The notes: generated from the sequence alone by a model not told the origin. A stretch of 64,000 nucleotides of DNA from Vibrio gazogenes (GCF_002196515.1 NZ_CP018836.1:682001-746000), one strand, 5' to 3'; shown: positions 41,950 through 51,931, counted from the first letter of the stretch. Numbers and translations are program-made.

Positions 41950-42959
41950 AATTGATTCAATCGAATTATCGTGACCGCTTCGGGATCGTCTGTTTATCGC
42001 TGCTCCTCATTTTGATTGCTTTTACAAGCAGTATGCTGGTTGGACAGTACCCGATTCCATTCACCAATGCATGGGACGCACTTTGGTCAACTGACCCCAA
42101 CTCGATTGATCATGTCATTCTCACAACAACACGCTTATCTCGCAGCTTGATTGCTTGTTCTGTTGGGGCCGGTCTTGCTGTCGCTGGCGTTCTGATGCAG
42201 TCACTGACCCGTAATCCATTGGCTTCTCCGGCGGTTTTCGGTGTTAACAGCGGTGCGGTTTTCTTGATTGTTTTGTTTACAGAATTTTTGGGTGTCGGCT
42301 CACTTGATAACTATATCTGGATCGCTTTTGCAGGTTCTGCATTAGGCGGAGGGCTGGTGTATGGATTAGGCTGTATGGGGCGTGATGGTCTATCTCCCGT
42401 GAGAGTGGTCATTGCCGGTGCCGCAATTTCAGCGCTATTTATGGCCTTTACTCAGGGCATCCTCATCATCGGGCAGGAGGGATTAGACAGTGTCCTATTT
42501 TGGGTTGCGGGTTCTGTCTCCGGGCATGAATTATCCACCGTATCCCCCTTTTTACCTTATATATATCTAGGGATATTTGCTGCCATCTTACTTTCCCCAC
42601 ATATCAATGTGTTGCTATCCGGAGACGATATCGCAACGGGGCTGGGGCAAAGTATCTTCTTGCTTAAAATCGTCCTGAGTCTGTTGATCGTCAGTCTCGC
42701 AGGTCTTTGTGTCTCCATCGCCGGAAACATTGGCTTTATTGGCTTAATCGTCCCACATATGGTAAGAGCGGTCGTCGGTAACAATCATCAATGGTTACTG
42801 CCTCTTAGTGCGATTTGGGGCGCGATATTGTTACTGCTGGCGGACGTTTTGGGGCGGATCATTCTGGCACCACAAGTAATACCGATTGGTGTGATGACCG
42901 CATTACTGGGCGCCCCTTTCTTCATTTTCCTCTCCCGGAAAGGACATCGATATGGATAA
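41946..42959 (+). CDS. Iron-siderophore ABC permease, FecC type
   Basis: 337-residue inner-membrane protein of the FecCD family, with about nine or ten hydrophobic helices. Family motifs are RLSRSLIACSVGAGLAVAGVLMQSLTRNPLASP (about 60-92, the gating helix region). G.IGFIGLIVPHMVR appears later and contacts the ATPase. The ATGA overlap with the binding-protein gene and eight-base overlap with the next permease indicate one transcript. Confidence 0.92.
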   Translation: MKLIQSNYRDRFGIVCLSLLLILIAFTSSMLVGQYPIPFTNAWDALWSTDPNSIDHVILTTTRLSRSLIACSVGAGLAVAGVLMQSLTRNPLASPAVFGVNSGAVFLIVLFTEFLGVGSLDNYIWIAFAGSALGGGLVYGLGCMGRDGLSPVRVVIAGAAISALFMAFTQGILIIGQEGLDSVLFWVAGSVSGHELSTVSPFLPYIYLGIFAAILLSPHINVLLSGDDIATGLGQSIFLLKIVLSLLIVSLAGLCVSIAGNIGFIGLIVPHMVRAVVGNNHQWLLPLSAIWGAILLLLADVLGRIILAPQVIPIGVMTALLGAPFFIFLSRKGHRYG

Positions 42960-43980
42960 ACAAATAACAGTACGCCGTCATTGGCTATCTTTTTCGGTAT
43001 CCATATCAGATCTGACCGTTCTGTTCATCTCTGTATTATTCACTTTATTGGTGATGTGGTGCTCGTTGGCGATAGGTACACTGCACGTTGATGTGAGCGC
43101 GACCTTATTGAACCGATTTACCCCTGATGCAACCTCTCCATTTGTGGTCGAAATGTTGCGCTTACCTCGTATGTTAATGGCTGCGCTGGTTGGGGCTGCG
43201 TTAGGGTGTTCAGGACTTGTGCTTCAATCTATGATCCGCAACCCACTGGCCTCTCCGGATATCATCGGGATTACCAGTGGCGCATCTGCCGCCGCAGTAT
43301 GCTTTCTCTTTTTTTTCAAAGCGATACTGAGTATCGAGTGGTTACCTGTTTTTGCAATTGGTGGTGCATTCATCACCAGCTTATCGATATATCTCATGTC
43401 CTGGCATAAAGGTGTGACGCCGATGCGATTGATTTTAGTTGGCATTGGGGTATCGGCTTTCATGGGCGCGATTGTAACTTTTCTCATTGCGGTCAGCTCA
43501 GAATCAACAAGCCTCACCGCCTATATCTGGCTGACAGGCAGTGTCTATGGGGCCAGTTGGGATGATGTGAAAGCACTCGCGGTATGGGTTCTCGTCAGCC
43601 TGATTCTTTCTCTGTTCTTTGCCCGCAAAATCAACGTACAAGAACTGGGAGACCAAACCGCTGTCGGTCTGGGGATTCAACTACAGTCCACCAGAGTCTG
43701 TTTGTTATTTCTAAGCGTCGTCATGGCAGCACCGGCCATCGCCTATGCAGGGGCGGTAAGCTTTGTGGGGTTAATTGCGCCTCATATTGCCCGCCGTTTT
43801 GTCACACGAAGTTTTGCCTTATTAATGCCAATGACAGCCTGCACCGGTGCCTGTTTGGTGATGCTGGCTGATTTATGTGGCCGAACTTTATTTCAACCGT
43901 TAGATATACCGGCAGGTGTATTTGTGTCGGCTATCGGTGCGCCATTCTTCATTTATTTGCTGTACCGTCAGCGCTTTTAA
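42952..43980 (+). CDS. Iron-siderophore ABC permease, FecD type
   Basis: 342-residue FecCD-family permease forming the pore with the preceding product. RLPRMLMAALVGAALGCSGLVLQSMIRNPLASPDIIG (about 64-100) and AVSFVGLIAPHIARR (about 265-279) are the matching motifs. About ten helices. It overlaps the upstream gene by eight bases and is followed after 18 bases by the ATPase gene. Confidence 0.92.
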   Translation: MDKQITVRRHWLSFSVSISDLTVLFISVLFTLLVMWCSLAIGTLHVDVSATLLNRFTPDATSPFVVEMLRLPRMLMAALVGAALGCSGLVLQSMIRNPLASPDIIGITSGASAAAVCFLFFFKAILSIEWLPVFAIGGAFITSLSIYLMSWHKGVTPMRLILVGIGVSAFMGAIVTFLIAVSSESTSLTAYIWLTGSVYGASWDDVKALAVWVLVSLILSLFFARKINVQELGDQTAVGLGIQLQSTRVCLLFLSVVMAAPAIAYAGAVSFVGLIAPHIARRFVTRSFALLMPMTACTGACLVMLADLCGRTLFQPLDIPAGVFVSAIGAPFFIYLLYRQRF

Positions 43981-43998
43981 GATAAGAGAGACATTGAA

Positions 43999-44880
43999 TT
44001 GGTGACTTCTTTGCAAGCAACAGAGCCATTCGCAAACGATCCGTTAGAAATCGATCCGTCAAAAACAGCGCCGTTAAAAACAGAAAGCCTGTTACTTGGC
44101 TACGGTAAAAAACCGATCATCAACTCGCTTAATTTAACGATCCAACCCCATCAGATCACGGCTCTGGTCGGAGGTAATGGTTGTGGTAAATCGACTTTAC
44201 TCAAATCACTGGCTCGCCTACTCAAACCACAGGCGGGCGAGATATTTCTCTATGACAAGAATCTCAATCAGCAGTCCGGTAAGGCCGTGGCCCGACGGTT
44301 AGCGATTCTGCCCCAAGGCCCTGTTGCGCCTGAAGGACTATCCGTTGAGCAATTGGTCAGGCAAGGCCGCTACCCGCATCAAAATTGGTTAAATAGCTGG
44401 GGTGAAAAAGATGAACGTTTGGTTCAAAAAGCCTTGCTAGATACCAACATGCTAGCATTAGCCAAACAAAGCGTTGAGTCTCTGTCTGGCGGTCAGCGAC
44501 AGCGAGCATGGATAGCCATGGCTTTGGCGCAAGATACGGATGTCCTGTTACTTGATGAACCGACGACTTATCTGGATCTCACCCATCAAATAGAAATTTT
44601 AGATCTGTTGTTTGAATTGAACCAAAAGCAGCATTGCACCATTTTGATGGTTCTTCACGATCTCAACTTGGCTTGCCGTTATGCGCACCAAATGATTGCT
44701 GTCAAAGATGGCACCGTTTTTCGGCAGGGCGCTCCCGAAGATATTCTCGATGTTGATATGGTTGAAAGCGTATTTGGTATGAAATGCCACATCACCCGGG
44801 ATCCTCTGTTTGGTACCCCGATGTGTATCCCATATGGTAAAGGACGTTCTCTTTCTGATGACAACAAAAACAATGCATAA
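43999..44880 (+). CDS. Iron-siderophore ABC transporter ATPase, FecE/FhuC type
   Basis: 293 residues read from TTG at 43999; GTG at 44002 is equally possible, both behind AAGAGAGA. Walker A is GGNGCGKST (about 58-66), the signature SLSGGQRQRAWIAMAL and Walker B LLLDEPTTYLDL, with the H-loop in VLHDLNLACRYA. These are typical of siderophore ATPases. An unusual Asp/Lys/Thr-rich N-terminal extension of about 28 residues contains repeated (P/D)-L-(K/E)-(T/I) units. Its end overlaps the FhuF-like gene. Confidence 0.92.
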   Translation: MVTSLQATEPFANDPLEIDPSKTAPLKTESLLLGYGKKPIINSLNLTIQPHQITALVGGNGCGKSTLLKSLARLLKPQAGEIFLYDKNLNQQSGKAVARRLAILPQGPVAPEGLSVEQLVRQGRYPHQNWLNSWGEKDERLVQKALLDTNMLALAKQSVESLSGGQRQRAWIAMALAQDTDVLLLDEPTTYLDLTHQIEILDLLFELNQKQHCTILMVLHDLNLACRYAHQMIAVKDGTVFRQGAPEDILDVDMVESVFGMKCHITRDPLFGTPMCIPYGKGRSLSDDNKNNA

Positions 44881-45649
44881 CGAAAAGCATCCCCTACTCG
44901 GTAATGAATGGGAAAAATTAGAAGAACTCGGGTTGAGGGACAGTCGCTGTGCGGCTTTGCTATCCGTTGATACGCTCACGCTACTGGACGATGAAACCTG
45001 TCTGGAAGTGCTCAGGCAAATACAGCCTGAAATTGGTGCCCCTGACTTGAAAGTGACGGCTTCTCTGGTCATCAAACGCATTGCTTTTCTAACCTTAGCG
45101 CCAATGCTTTATGCGATGTCCTGTTACAACAAGGGCTTAGATGTATCGATTGAGAATTGTATTTTTGAATATCCATTGGAAAACCGGCTGTGGCGCTCCA
45201 AAATGCCGCTTAAAAATATCCAGGTTACCGTACCGTTACAAACGAGAGACCATTGGCGTCAAACCTTATTGACGCAGGCTTTTCAAGGCAATTTATCTTT
45301 ATTAGTGACCCAACTGAACAAGTTAACCCGGGTGCCATCGGCTGTGTTGTGGGAAAATGTCGCGGTACGTATTTTCAGCATTTACGAAAGATGGATCCTG
45401 AGCGATCTTTCCCAGCCACAACAATTGATGATCGCACAATCGGACTTGGCCTACTTACTCGATAAAAACACGACGGAAATCTATAACACACCAGCCAACC
45501 CTATCGCTCGCTATCACACTGAGCCATCCATGTCTGAGAATCCATCGAAGGCTGTCAGGGTTCGGCGTACCTGCTGTTACTACTATAAGGCAACCGAGCC
45601 GATGATATTCTGTCGTAATTGCCCGTTACTGCGTAAAAGAAAACCGTAA
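44858..45649 (+). CDS. FhuF-like siderophore ferric reductase
   Basis: 263 residues from the ATG at 44858; the ATG at 44873 is an alternative, and both overlap the ATPase gene. The C-terminus carries the FhuF iron-sulfur motif CCYYYKATEPMIFCRNC (C-C-x10-C-x2-C), which binds a [2Fe-2S] cluster. The central part has LAPMLYAMSCYNKGLDVSIEN, as in ferric iron reductase FhuF-like proteins. It would reduce and release iron from the imported siderophore in the cytoplasm. Last gene of the Fur-type operon. Confidence 0.88.
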   Translation: MTTKTMHNEKHPLLGNEWEKLEELGLRDSRCAALLSVDTLTLLDDETCLEVLRQIQPEIGAPDLKVTASLVIKRIAFLTLAPMLYAMSCYNKGLDVSIENCIFEYPLENRLWRSKMPLKNIQVTVPLQTRDHWRQTLLTQAFQGNLSLLVTQLNKLTRVPSAVLWENVAVRIFSIYERWILSDLSQPQQLMIAQSDLAYLLDKNTTEIYNTPANPIARYHTEPSMSENPSKAVRVRRTCCYYYKATEPMIFCRNCPLLRKRKP

Positions 45650-45676
45650 TCACAGAGACCATCATCCGTATAAAAA

Positions 45677-45706
45677 ACGCCACCTTCATTCAACTGAAGA
45701 TGGCGT
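45677..45706 (-). terminator. Terminator between the FhuF-like and TonB-receptor genes
   Basis: ACGCCA-C-TTCA pairs with TGAAG-A-TGGCGT around a six-base loop. On the minus strand it is followed by TTTTTTA, so it ends the receptor transcript and may serve both convergent genes. Confidence 0.85.
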
Positions 45707-45716
45707 GTCAGATGAT

Positions 45717-47816
45717 CTAGAAGTTTAGTCCATATCCAATCGTGAGTGTGCGCCCTCTTCCCTTGAAGTAAAAATCATCATCTTGATAAGCACTTTGCGA
45801 ATAATAAGTGAAATAATCTTCATTGAGTAAGTTCGCAACAGAGACTCTCAGTTTTCCGACCGGCAGCGTGTATTCCATGGAAGCATCAACTAATGTATAG
45901 CCATTGAAATTAAGCGCCTCGTCATCGAATGTCCGGTCAAAATTATGATTTGCTTGCAGCATTGTGAAGAGATCCGGTGTCCACTGTGCCGTCCAGGCAA
46001 TACGTAAACGGTTTGGTGGGATATCTGCACCCGTCAGTTTCGTATCAACTTGGTTATCACCATCAGTATCTGATTTACCCTCAATATAAGAATAACCCGT
46101 CACGAATCGATGTTGCTGATTGAACTGATAACCCACTGATGCTTCAGCACCTTTTATTTCTTTTCTTTCCCGCTTGATCGTATATAAACCGCCATTGTTA
46201 ACAATACGGCTTCCTAGCTTTGATATGGATTCGTAGTAACTGATTTCAAAATCAAGGCTATCTTTATTGATACGAAAACCACCTTCGTAGTTATCTGTGA
46301 TGATCGGTGAGAGGTCGATCAAATCATCGACGTCTTGTCCGGTTTTTTTCACACCACGAAGTACTCTCCCGACATCTGGCATACCAAAGCCTTGAGAGTA
46401 GTTGGCAAAGGCACTCACACTTGGTGTCAGCTTAAACACCGCTCCCGCGTTATATACTGTTTTATCAAAGCTCGGCGAGCCCCCATCAACCGTCACGCCG
46501 TTTCGGGCTGCAACCGTCTGATAGGTTGGTATATCAAGCTTTGCATTCTCGTATCGCACACCGGCTTGCAGCACTAAGCGCTCGATTGGTTGGTATTCCA
46601 GTTGTAAGAATGGTGCGTAATTATAGTACGTGGTTTCCGGCACATAGGTTCGTCCGGTCAAAATGAGATTCTGGCTCGTGGTGTCTTTCAAAAGGTCGAG
46701 ACCACCCGTAATATTCAGTGTTTGGTTCAACAACCCTTGCTTCGATAAACTGAATTTAGCCCCAATTTTATCTGACTCATTTTGCGACTGATCGTAGATT
46801 TTTTCTGGAGTGCTCGGGTCTTGGAAGCTGGAAGACGTTGTTGCACCATAGCGCCCGACAAAACGCTGATAAAATGTTTGCGCCTTGAGTGACATACCCG
46901 AAAAATCGGTATCGGTATAAACCAGACTGTAGGTTTGAACATCATTTAACGCAGCTTTCCCAACCGGGCGACCTTTCACAGAGGATGTCGCAATGCCGTT
47001 ATCCCGATCTCCCGGCACGCCGGTATAATTCATTTGCCCTTTAACTTGATATTGGTTCACAGCAAATTGCAGGTTTTCACTATCACTAAACCAATATCCT
47101 AATTTCACAAACCCGTCATAACTACGAGAGTCCATCAGATCACCGCGAACCGTCGCCGAGCCGACATCATTGCCATTCGCATCTTCGAAAATGCCCTGAA
47201 CATCCCCAGTCACACCGACCAGATAGTCCCAATTATCTTTGGAACCTTTGGCATTGTAAGTTGCCCGGTAGGCAAGTGAATCGGTGTCTGCATCGTTCGT
47301 CGGGGTTGTTAATTGCAAACCAAAATGTTGCTTCAGTGGCTCACTGGTATTATTTGATTTGGTAATGAAGTTAATAATAGCGCCTGTGGCTCCAAGTCCG
47401 TGAATCGCAGTGGCACCATGGATGACTTCGATTCTTTCTACCATCGATAAATCAATCGTGTGTGCTGAACGACTCCCCTCTCTCAACGGGTTCGACTGAG
47501 GCACACCATCAATCATATACAGAACGGACCGTCCCCTGAATGTCTGACTGCTATTGTTGAGTTTTTGAGTATTAGGGGAATATGCTGGCAACAAGTTTGA
47601 TAAGACCTGCGAGCTATCACTGGTCAGGGCTAATTGCTGTTCAATTTTCTCCTGCGTGATAATACTGACAACTTGTGCAGAGTTTTCCGGCGTCAAGTCG
47701 GTCCGGCTCGACATAACAACCATTGTTTCTGTTTGTGGGGCTTGAGCCACTGCATAAATGGGGATTAAAGTTGAAACCGTAATGGGGAGTAAAAACTTCT
47801 TGTTCGATATTTTCAT
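45717..47816 (-). CDS. TonB-dependent siderophore receptor
   Basis: 699-residue outer-membrane receptor. A signal peptide ends near residue 25 (YAVAQ|A). The TonB box region is QTETMVVMSS. The plug domain (about 45-155) includes VLSNLLPAYSPNTQKLNNSSQTFRGR and YMIDGVPQSNP...IERIEVIHGATAIHGLGATGAIINF. The 22-strand barrel follows and ends with the aromatic RTLTIGYGLNF. Residues and length resemble ferric aerobactin/hydroxamate- or citrate-type receptors without deciding between them. It is convergent with the siderophore ABC operon and has a near-perfect Fur box upstream. Confidence 0.92.
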   Translation of the reverse strand: MKISNKKFLLPITVSTLIPIYAVAQAPQTETMVVMSSRTDLTPENSAQVVSIITQEKIEQQLALTSDSSQVLSNLLPAYSPNTQKLNNSSQTFRGRSVLYMIDGVPQSNPLREGSRSAHTIDLSMVERIEVIHGATAIHGLGATGAIINFITKSNNTSEPLKQHFGLQLTTPTNDADTDSLAYRATYNAKGSKDNWDYLVGVTGDVQGIFEDANGNDVGSATVRGDLMDSRSYDGFVKLGYWFSDSENLQFAVNQYQVKGQMNYTGVPGDRDNGIATSSVKGRPVGKAALNDVQTYSLVYTDTDFSGMSLKAQTFYQRFVGRYGATTSSSFQDPSTPEKIYDQSQNESDKIGAKFSLSKQGLLNQTLNITGGLDLLKDTTSQNLILTGRTYVPETTYYNYAPFLQLEYQPIERLVLQAGVRYENAKLDIPTYQTVAARNGVTVDGGSPSFDKTVYNAGAVFKLTPSVSAFANYSQGFGMPDVGRVLRGVKKTGQDVDDLIDLSPIITDNYEGGFRINKDSLDFEISYYESISKLGSRIVNNGGLYTIKRERKEIKGAEASVGYQFNQQHRFVTGYSYIEGKSDTDGDNQVDTKLTGADIPPNRLRIAWTAQWTPDLFTMLQANHNFDRTFDDEALNFNGYTLVDASMEYTLPVGKLRVSVANLLNEDYFTYYSQSAYQDDDFYFKGRGRTLTIGYGLNF

Positions 47817-47855
47817 TTACGACTGCCTTATCACTTTATTTAGAATAAGGATTAT

Positions 47856-47874
47856 AATGATAATAATTATCATT
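47856..47874 (-). promoter_or_regulatory. Fur box upstream of the TonB receptor
   Basis: AATGATAATAATTATCATT is a 19-base palindrome, symmetric except at its centre, and matches the Fur consensus closely. It lies about 40 bases before the receptor start. Confidence 0.88.
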
Positions 47875-47943
47875 TCTAGTTATAATTTTGTAGATAACAA
47901 TATATCGATAGAATCGATGCCGTTATTTAGTGCACAGTGCGTG

Positions 47944-48096
47944 GTACACGGCATAAAATAGCATGATTGGTCAAAATAGGGTCTGATTTTAGGTAAATCG
48001 AGTGCTATCAACGTAATGACTGGAAGGCAGGCATTTTACCAGATTCACGCCCTGCTCCCGACCCATTGTGGCAATTGAAGAAAGAATCATGATGAC
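47944..48096. repeat. Copy B of the 153-bp dispersed segment
   Basis: Matches 31552-31704. On the minus strand it encodes GREQGVNLVKCLPSSHYVDS plus TRFT and a stop. TTGACCAATCATGCTATTTT follows, a remnant of the yehS start that decays after about ten codons. Confidence 0.8.
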
Positions 48097-48097
48097 A

Positions 48098-48137
48098 GCC
48101 CCCAAGGACAAATCCAGTGCCGGGAGGGGGCGTTTTT
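48098..48137 (+). terminator. Hairpin with T run between repeat B and the chemoreceptor
   Basis: GCCCCC (48098) and GGGGGC (48126) are followed by GTTTTT; the loop is long (22 bases). It may act on plus-strand transcripts from the repeat side. Strength uncertain. Confidence 0.4.
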
Positions 48138-48208
48138 AAGCGGACACCAAACCAGTTACAGCCTCATGTTTGAGACAGACCTTACGATCGGTGATTAGAA
48201 TGTGTGGA

Positions 48209-50296
48209 TTAGCGGCTGAGGACAAATTTTTCCACAATGCCTTTCAGTCCAGACGACATTTCGGTTAGTTTCTGAGAAGTACCCGCGCCCTCTTTCGCTT
48301 CTGATGTTGTTTCAACATTTTTATCAGCGATACGATTTAAATTGCTACTCGTATCATCAATGGTTCTAGCCTGCTCTTCAGAAGCCACCGCAATATTACC
48401 CATCAAGTCGCATACGACTTCAATAGAGTCAACGATCTCTTTAAGGCTCTCAGACGAGCTTTCAGAAATTTCTGCACCGACTTGCGTTTTTTCAACCACA
48501 ATTTCAATTAACTTAGCCGTTTCATTTGCCGCTTTTGTACTCTGTGCGGCCAAAGCACGTACTTCATCTGCAACCACAGCAAACCCTCTGCCTGACTCAC
48601 CCGCTCTGGCGGCCTCAATCGCTGCATTCAAGGCCAACAGATTGGTTTGATTTGCAATGTTTTCTATCGCAGAAAGAATAGAAGAAATATTACTGCTCGC
48701 CTCTCTGATGTCATTCATAGCTGACACGGTTTTGCTCACAAGGTCGCTCCCAAGTGAAGCCGACTGCTTCGCTTTTTGACCCAATTCATCAGCCTCTTTC
48801 GCGGTATTCGCAGTAATCTTGACTTGCTCGTTAACTTCAACGATTGCCGCTGAAATCGACTGTATCGATTGTTCAGAACTTGCCGTATTAGACAATATTG
48901 TTTCGCTGGAAAGCATGACTTTATTGCTCTGCTCAACGATGCTATTGGTATAACCTGAAATGTCGGTCACGATGCTTTTCAGATCAGCATTCGTTTTAAT
49001 CAGTGCATTGGTGATGACATCTTGTTGGCCGTTTGACGTTAAATTACTCGTCAAATCACCTTCTGATATTTTCTCTAAACTACTCACAAAAACCGTGTCC
49101 AGCTCTTCTGCAAAGTTATCTAACGACGAGGCCATATCTCCAAGTTCATCTGAGCGTTTTATATTCGTTCTCTTACGCACATTACCACTCGCCAATTGAT
49201 TAACAATATCGGTCATTTTAAGAATAGGATGGGTAATAGAGCGACTTAATACAATACCGATTGCAATAATGATGACGGCTGTAATTAAGATTGAAATCAT
49301 GACGGCCCATTTGATTGCACTCACCGATGCAAAAGCCTCCCCATGTGACTGTTCTGCGACAATCGCCCATGTCACACCCTCAAATTTTAGTGGTGCATAA
49401 GCAGACAACACTTCACGCCCTAAATAACTGTCGATCACTTTTGAGCCTGTTTCACCCGATAGTGCAGCGTTAATTGCGATACTTGTGACTTGATTACTTT
49501 CTGGATTGGCAAATGCATTCATCACTGAATAACGTGCACTATCCAAATACGAGTTGGAACGCATTAAATTATCTTGCCCAACGAGATAGGTTTCACCTGT
49601 TTCTCCGAGCCCTGAACGCTGAGACATGATGTCATTAATGATGTCTCCGGAAAGCTCTAAAATGATGACTGAGGTGATATCCCCCCGCAAGTTAAGCACC
49701 GGCGCACCAATAAAGAATCTCGGACTATTATTCCGATAGCGATAAGGTGTAAAGTCCTGAAACGCGATATTCTTTGTTTCTAAAACCTTTCTCCATAGTG
49801 CTGCCACTGGATTTTTTTCATCGAAATTCTTTTTAACATTTGAACCAAGTTCCGCACCTTTTTTCACACTATAAATAATATGCCCCTTATCAGCAGACAA
49901 TAATAAAAGGTCACGATAGCCCAGAATGTCGACATATTTTAATAGATTTTCACTTCGCTCTTTCCATATCCCTTTATAGTCTATATTGTCAATGCCAAAC
50001 TTATCATTTTCAGAACCGATCTCTTCTAACTCTTGATAAACTTGCAACGCATGGAACAACTCATATATATCTCTGCTATTTGATAGGATAGAAATTTCTT
50101 TTTTTGCACTGTTAAGATAGCTTTCTATTTGACTCGCTTTAACATCTCGTGAACTTATCAGCTGCTCCAATGCATTACTTTCCAGTGCTGCACTCGATTT
50201 CATTAATGAAATAGTCGCAACAATTGCAACTGGCAATATCCCTATCAAAGAGAAAATAAGTAACAATTGACTTCTAAGTTTTAATTTTATTTTCAT
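48209..50296 (-). CDS. Methyl-accepting chemotaxis protein with dCache-type sensor
   Basis: 695 residues. TM1 is at about 9-30 and TM2 at about 330-352, and they enclose a large periplasmic domain of double-Cache length with PRFFIGAPVLNLRGDITSVIILELS and TYLVGQDNLMRSNS. HAMP follows (about 352-405). The signalling hairpin tip is IENIANQTNLLALNAAIEAA (about 545-565), then AGESGRGFAVVADEVRALA. The transmembrane receptor signals to CheA/CheW. No C-terminal CheR-binding pentapeptide is evident. It is encoded 51 bases after a solute-binding protein gene on the same strand, so it may sense that protein's ligand. Confidence 0.94.
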   Translation of the reverse strand: MKIKLKLRSQLLLIFSLIGILPVAIVATISLMKSSAALESNALEQLISSRDVKASQIESYLNSAKKEISILSNSRDIYELFHALQVYQELEEIGSENDKFGIDNIDYKGIWKERSENLLKYVDILGYRDLLLLSADKGHIIYSVKKGAELGSNVKKNFDEKNPVAALWRKVLETKNIAFQDFTPYRYRNNSPRFFIGAPVLNLRGDITSVIILELSGDIINDIMSQRSGLGETGETYLVGQDNLMRSNSYLDSARYSVMNAFANPESNQVTSIAINAALSGETGSKVIDSYLGREVLSAYAPLKFEGVTWAIVAEQSHGEAFASVSAIKWAVMISILITAVIIIAIGIVLSRSITHPILKMTDIVNQLASGNVRKRTNIKRSDELGDMASSLDNFAEELDTVFVSSLEKISEGDLTSNLTSNGQQDVITNALIKTNADLKSIVTDISGYTNSIVEQSNKVMLSSETILSNTASSEQSIQSISAAIVEVNEQVKITANTAKEADELGQKAKQSASLGSDLVSKTVSAMNDIREASSNISSILSAIENIANQTNLLALNAAIEAARAGESGRGFAVVADEVRALAAQSTKAANETAKLIEIVVEKTQVGAEISESSSESLKEIVDSIEVVCDLMGNIAVASEEQARTIDDTSSNLNRIADKNVETTSEAKEGAGTSQKLTEMSSGLKGIVEKFVLSR

Positions 50297-50347
50297 ATGA
50301 TTATCTCGATAAAAATAAATATTTGAGCAAGTGGCTACGAATGTTTG

Positions 50348-51931
50348 TTATTTTTTTAGCGACCAGTGATCTTCACTCACTTCAATTTCCCATAATGGCA
50401 GAGAAGCCATTGGTAATGGGGTGTAAGAAACTTTCTTATTGACTGCAACAACCTTATTAGGTGCAGGTACAACCAGCATATAAGCATTCTTGTAGACATG
50501 ATTCAGCATTTTGGTCATGACTTCACTGAATTGTGGCGTGTTGGCTGTTGCTTTAAACATTTCATCGATATATTCACCCATCAAAGGATCCGCAGGCATC
50601 GTACTCCAAACACTATTTGGCTGGTAAACAAAGATCGCAGCCCACGGATGATTGAAGTACCAATCATCATCACCCCACACAATTAAATCCCACGATTTAG
50701 TATTCTTACCCGCATTGGTAGACAAAACTTGTCCAAAAATAGTGGTTTCATCAACGATTTCAAAATCAAGCTTTACACCAACTTTGCGTAAATCTCGGTC
50801 GATTGAGCGCCAAAGAAACATGAACTTCTGTTGCGTTAGCACTTTAAGTTTTAGCCCATCTAAAATACTCTTTAGTTCTTGCCGGATTTCTTTGGGTGAC
50901 TCAACTTCTGAATAGGCCTTCAGATTTTTTACCGCATCTTTAACACCAGGAAAATTAGGTGAAGCTAATGTGGGCTTTATTTGACCATAACCAGAAAATG
51001 CATAACTTAATAGCTGCTGCTGATCGATCGCTCTATTGAGAGCAAGACGTACCTTTCTATCTTTTAGTTTTTCATTACCGTTAACCATATTGATATGAAT
51101 GGCGATATTATCTGTTGATGGACCGGTAACTAATTTGGCATAAGGAGAAGAACTGACTAATTTAACATCAGAAAAATCGATTGGCATAATATCCAGATAA
51201 CCTTCCGATTCAATGACATCAGATAATGCAATTTTGGGATCCATTTTTGTGTAAACAGTGAATTTTTCTACTTTTGCTAAATCTTTGTCATAGTAGTAAG
51301 GGTTCGCAGTAAATACGGCTTTATCCGTTTTTCTATCACCTTCTATGTAGCCTTCACTCAGCATGTAAGGGCCTAATCCATAAGGACCGGCTTCGGCCAG
51401 ATTCGGGCAGGTCGCTTTACCATTCCAGCCAAATTTTTCGAGATATTTTGTTGTATAAAATTGAATCCAGATAACATCATTCAAAAATGTTCCGTACTTT
51501 TCTTTCAAATAGAACCTTACTGTATAATCGTCCACTTTTTCAGTGTGGTCATATACGGTATTGATTTTACTAAATAAAAAGGGTTCTTTTTTGAAGTACG
51601 CCATATTTTCAATGACTGCATCTGCATTAAATGGCGTTCCATCCTGAAACTGAACACCTTGGCGTAACTTAAATTCATAGACGGTATCGCTAATTTGTGT
51701 ATGCGATGTGGCCATATAGTATTCCCAACCACGTTCATTATGAGCGGGTCTTAAAAGTGAGCCGTTGACAGCATGAGATGTGTAAAGGTAAGGAAGGCTT
51801 GAGATATATATTTTTACATGTGAACCTTTCACTGGTGCTGCACCAGCCGTCGGTAAAAAAGACAGAATAGAAAACACACAAAGTAGTGAAAATGTGTTGC
51901 GCAAAAATGAACTACACATATGTTTCTCCAT
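50348..51931 (-). CDS. Solute-binding protein, family 5, without transporter genes
   Basis: 527 residues with a signal peptide (about 1-32, ending GAA|AP). SBP family 5 features: YEFKLRQGVQFQDGTPFNADAVIENMAYFKK (about 88-118), YGLGPYMLSEGY, VRLALNRAIDQQQLLSYAFSGYGQIK and LIVWGDDDWYFNHPWAAIF. It would bind a peptide, nickel chelate or other small ligand in the periplasm. No permease or ATPase gene is nearby. The next gene in the same direction is a chemoreceptor, suggesting a binding-protein-assisted sensory pair. Start could be Met1 or Met5. Confidence 0.88.
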   Translation of the reverse strand: MEKHMCSSFLRNTFSLLCVFSILSFLPTAGAAPVKGSHVKIYISSLPYLYTSHAVNGSLLRPAHNERGWEYYMATSHTQISDTVYEFKLRQGVQFQDGTPFNADAVIENMAYFKKEPFLFSKINTVYDHTEKVDDYTVRFYLKEKYGTFLNDVIWIQFYTTKYLEKFGWNGKATCPNLAEAGPYGLGPYMLSEGYIEGDRKTDKAVFTANPYYYDKDLAKVEKFTVYTKMDPKIALSDVIESEGYLDIMPIDFSDVKLVSSSPYAKLVTGPSTDNIAIHINMVNGNEKLKDRKVRLALNRAIDQQQLLSYAFSGYGQIKPTLASPNFPGVKDAVKNLKAYSEVESPKEIRQELKSILDGLKLKVLTQQKFMFLWRSIDRDLRKVGVKLDFEIVDETTIFGQVLSTNAGKNTKSWDLIVWGDDDWYFNHPWAAIFVYQPNSVWSTMPADPLMGEYIDEMFKATANTPQFSEVMTKMLNHVYKNAYMLVVPAPNKVVAVNKKVSYTPLPMASLPLWEIEVSEDHWSLKK

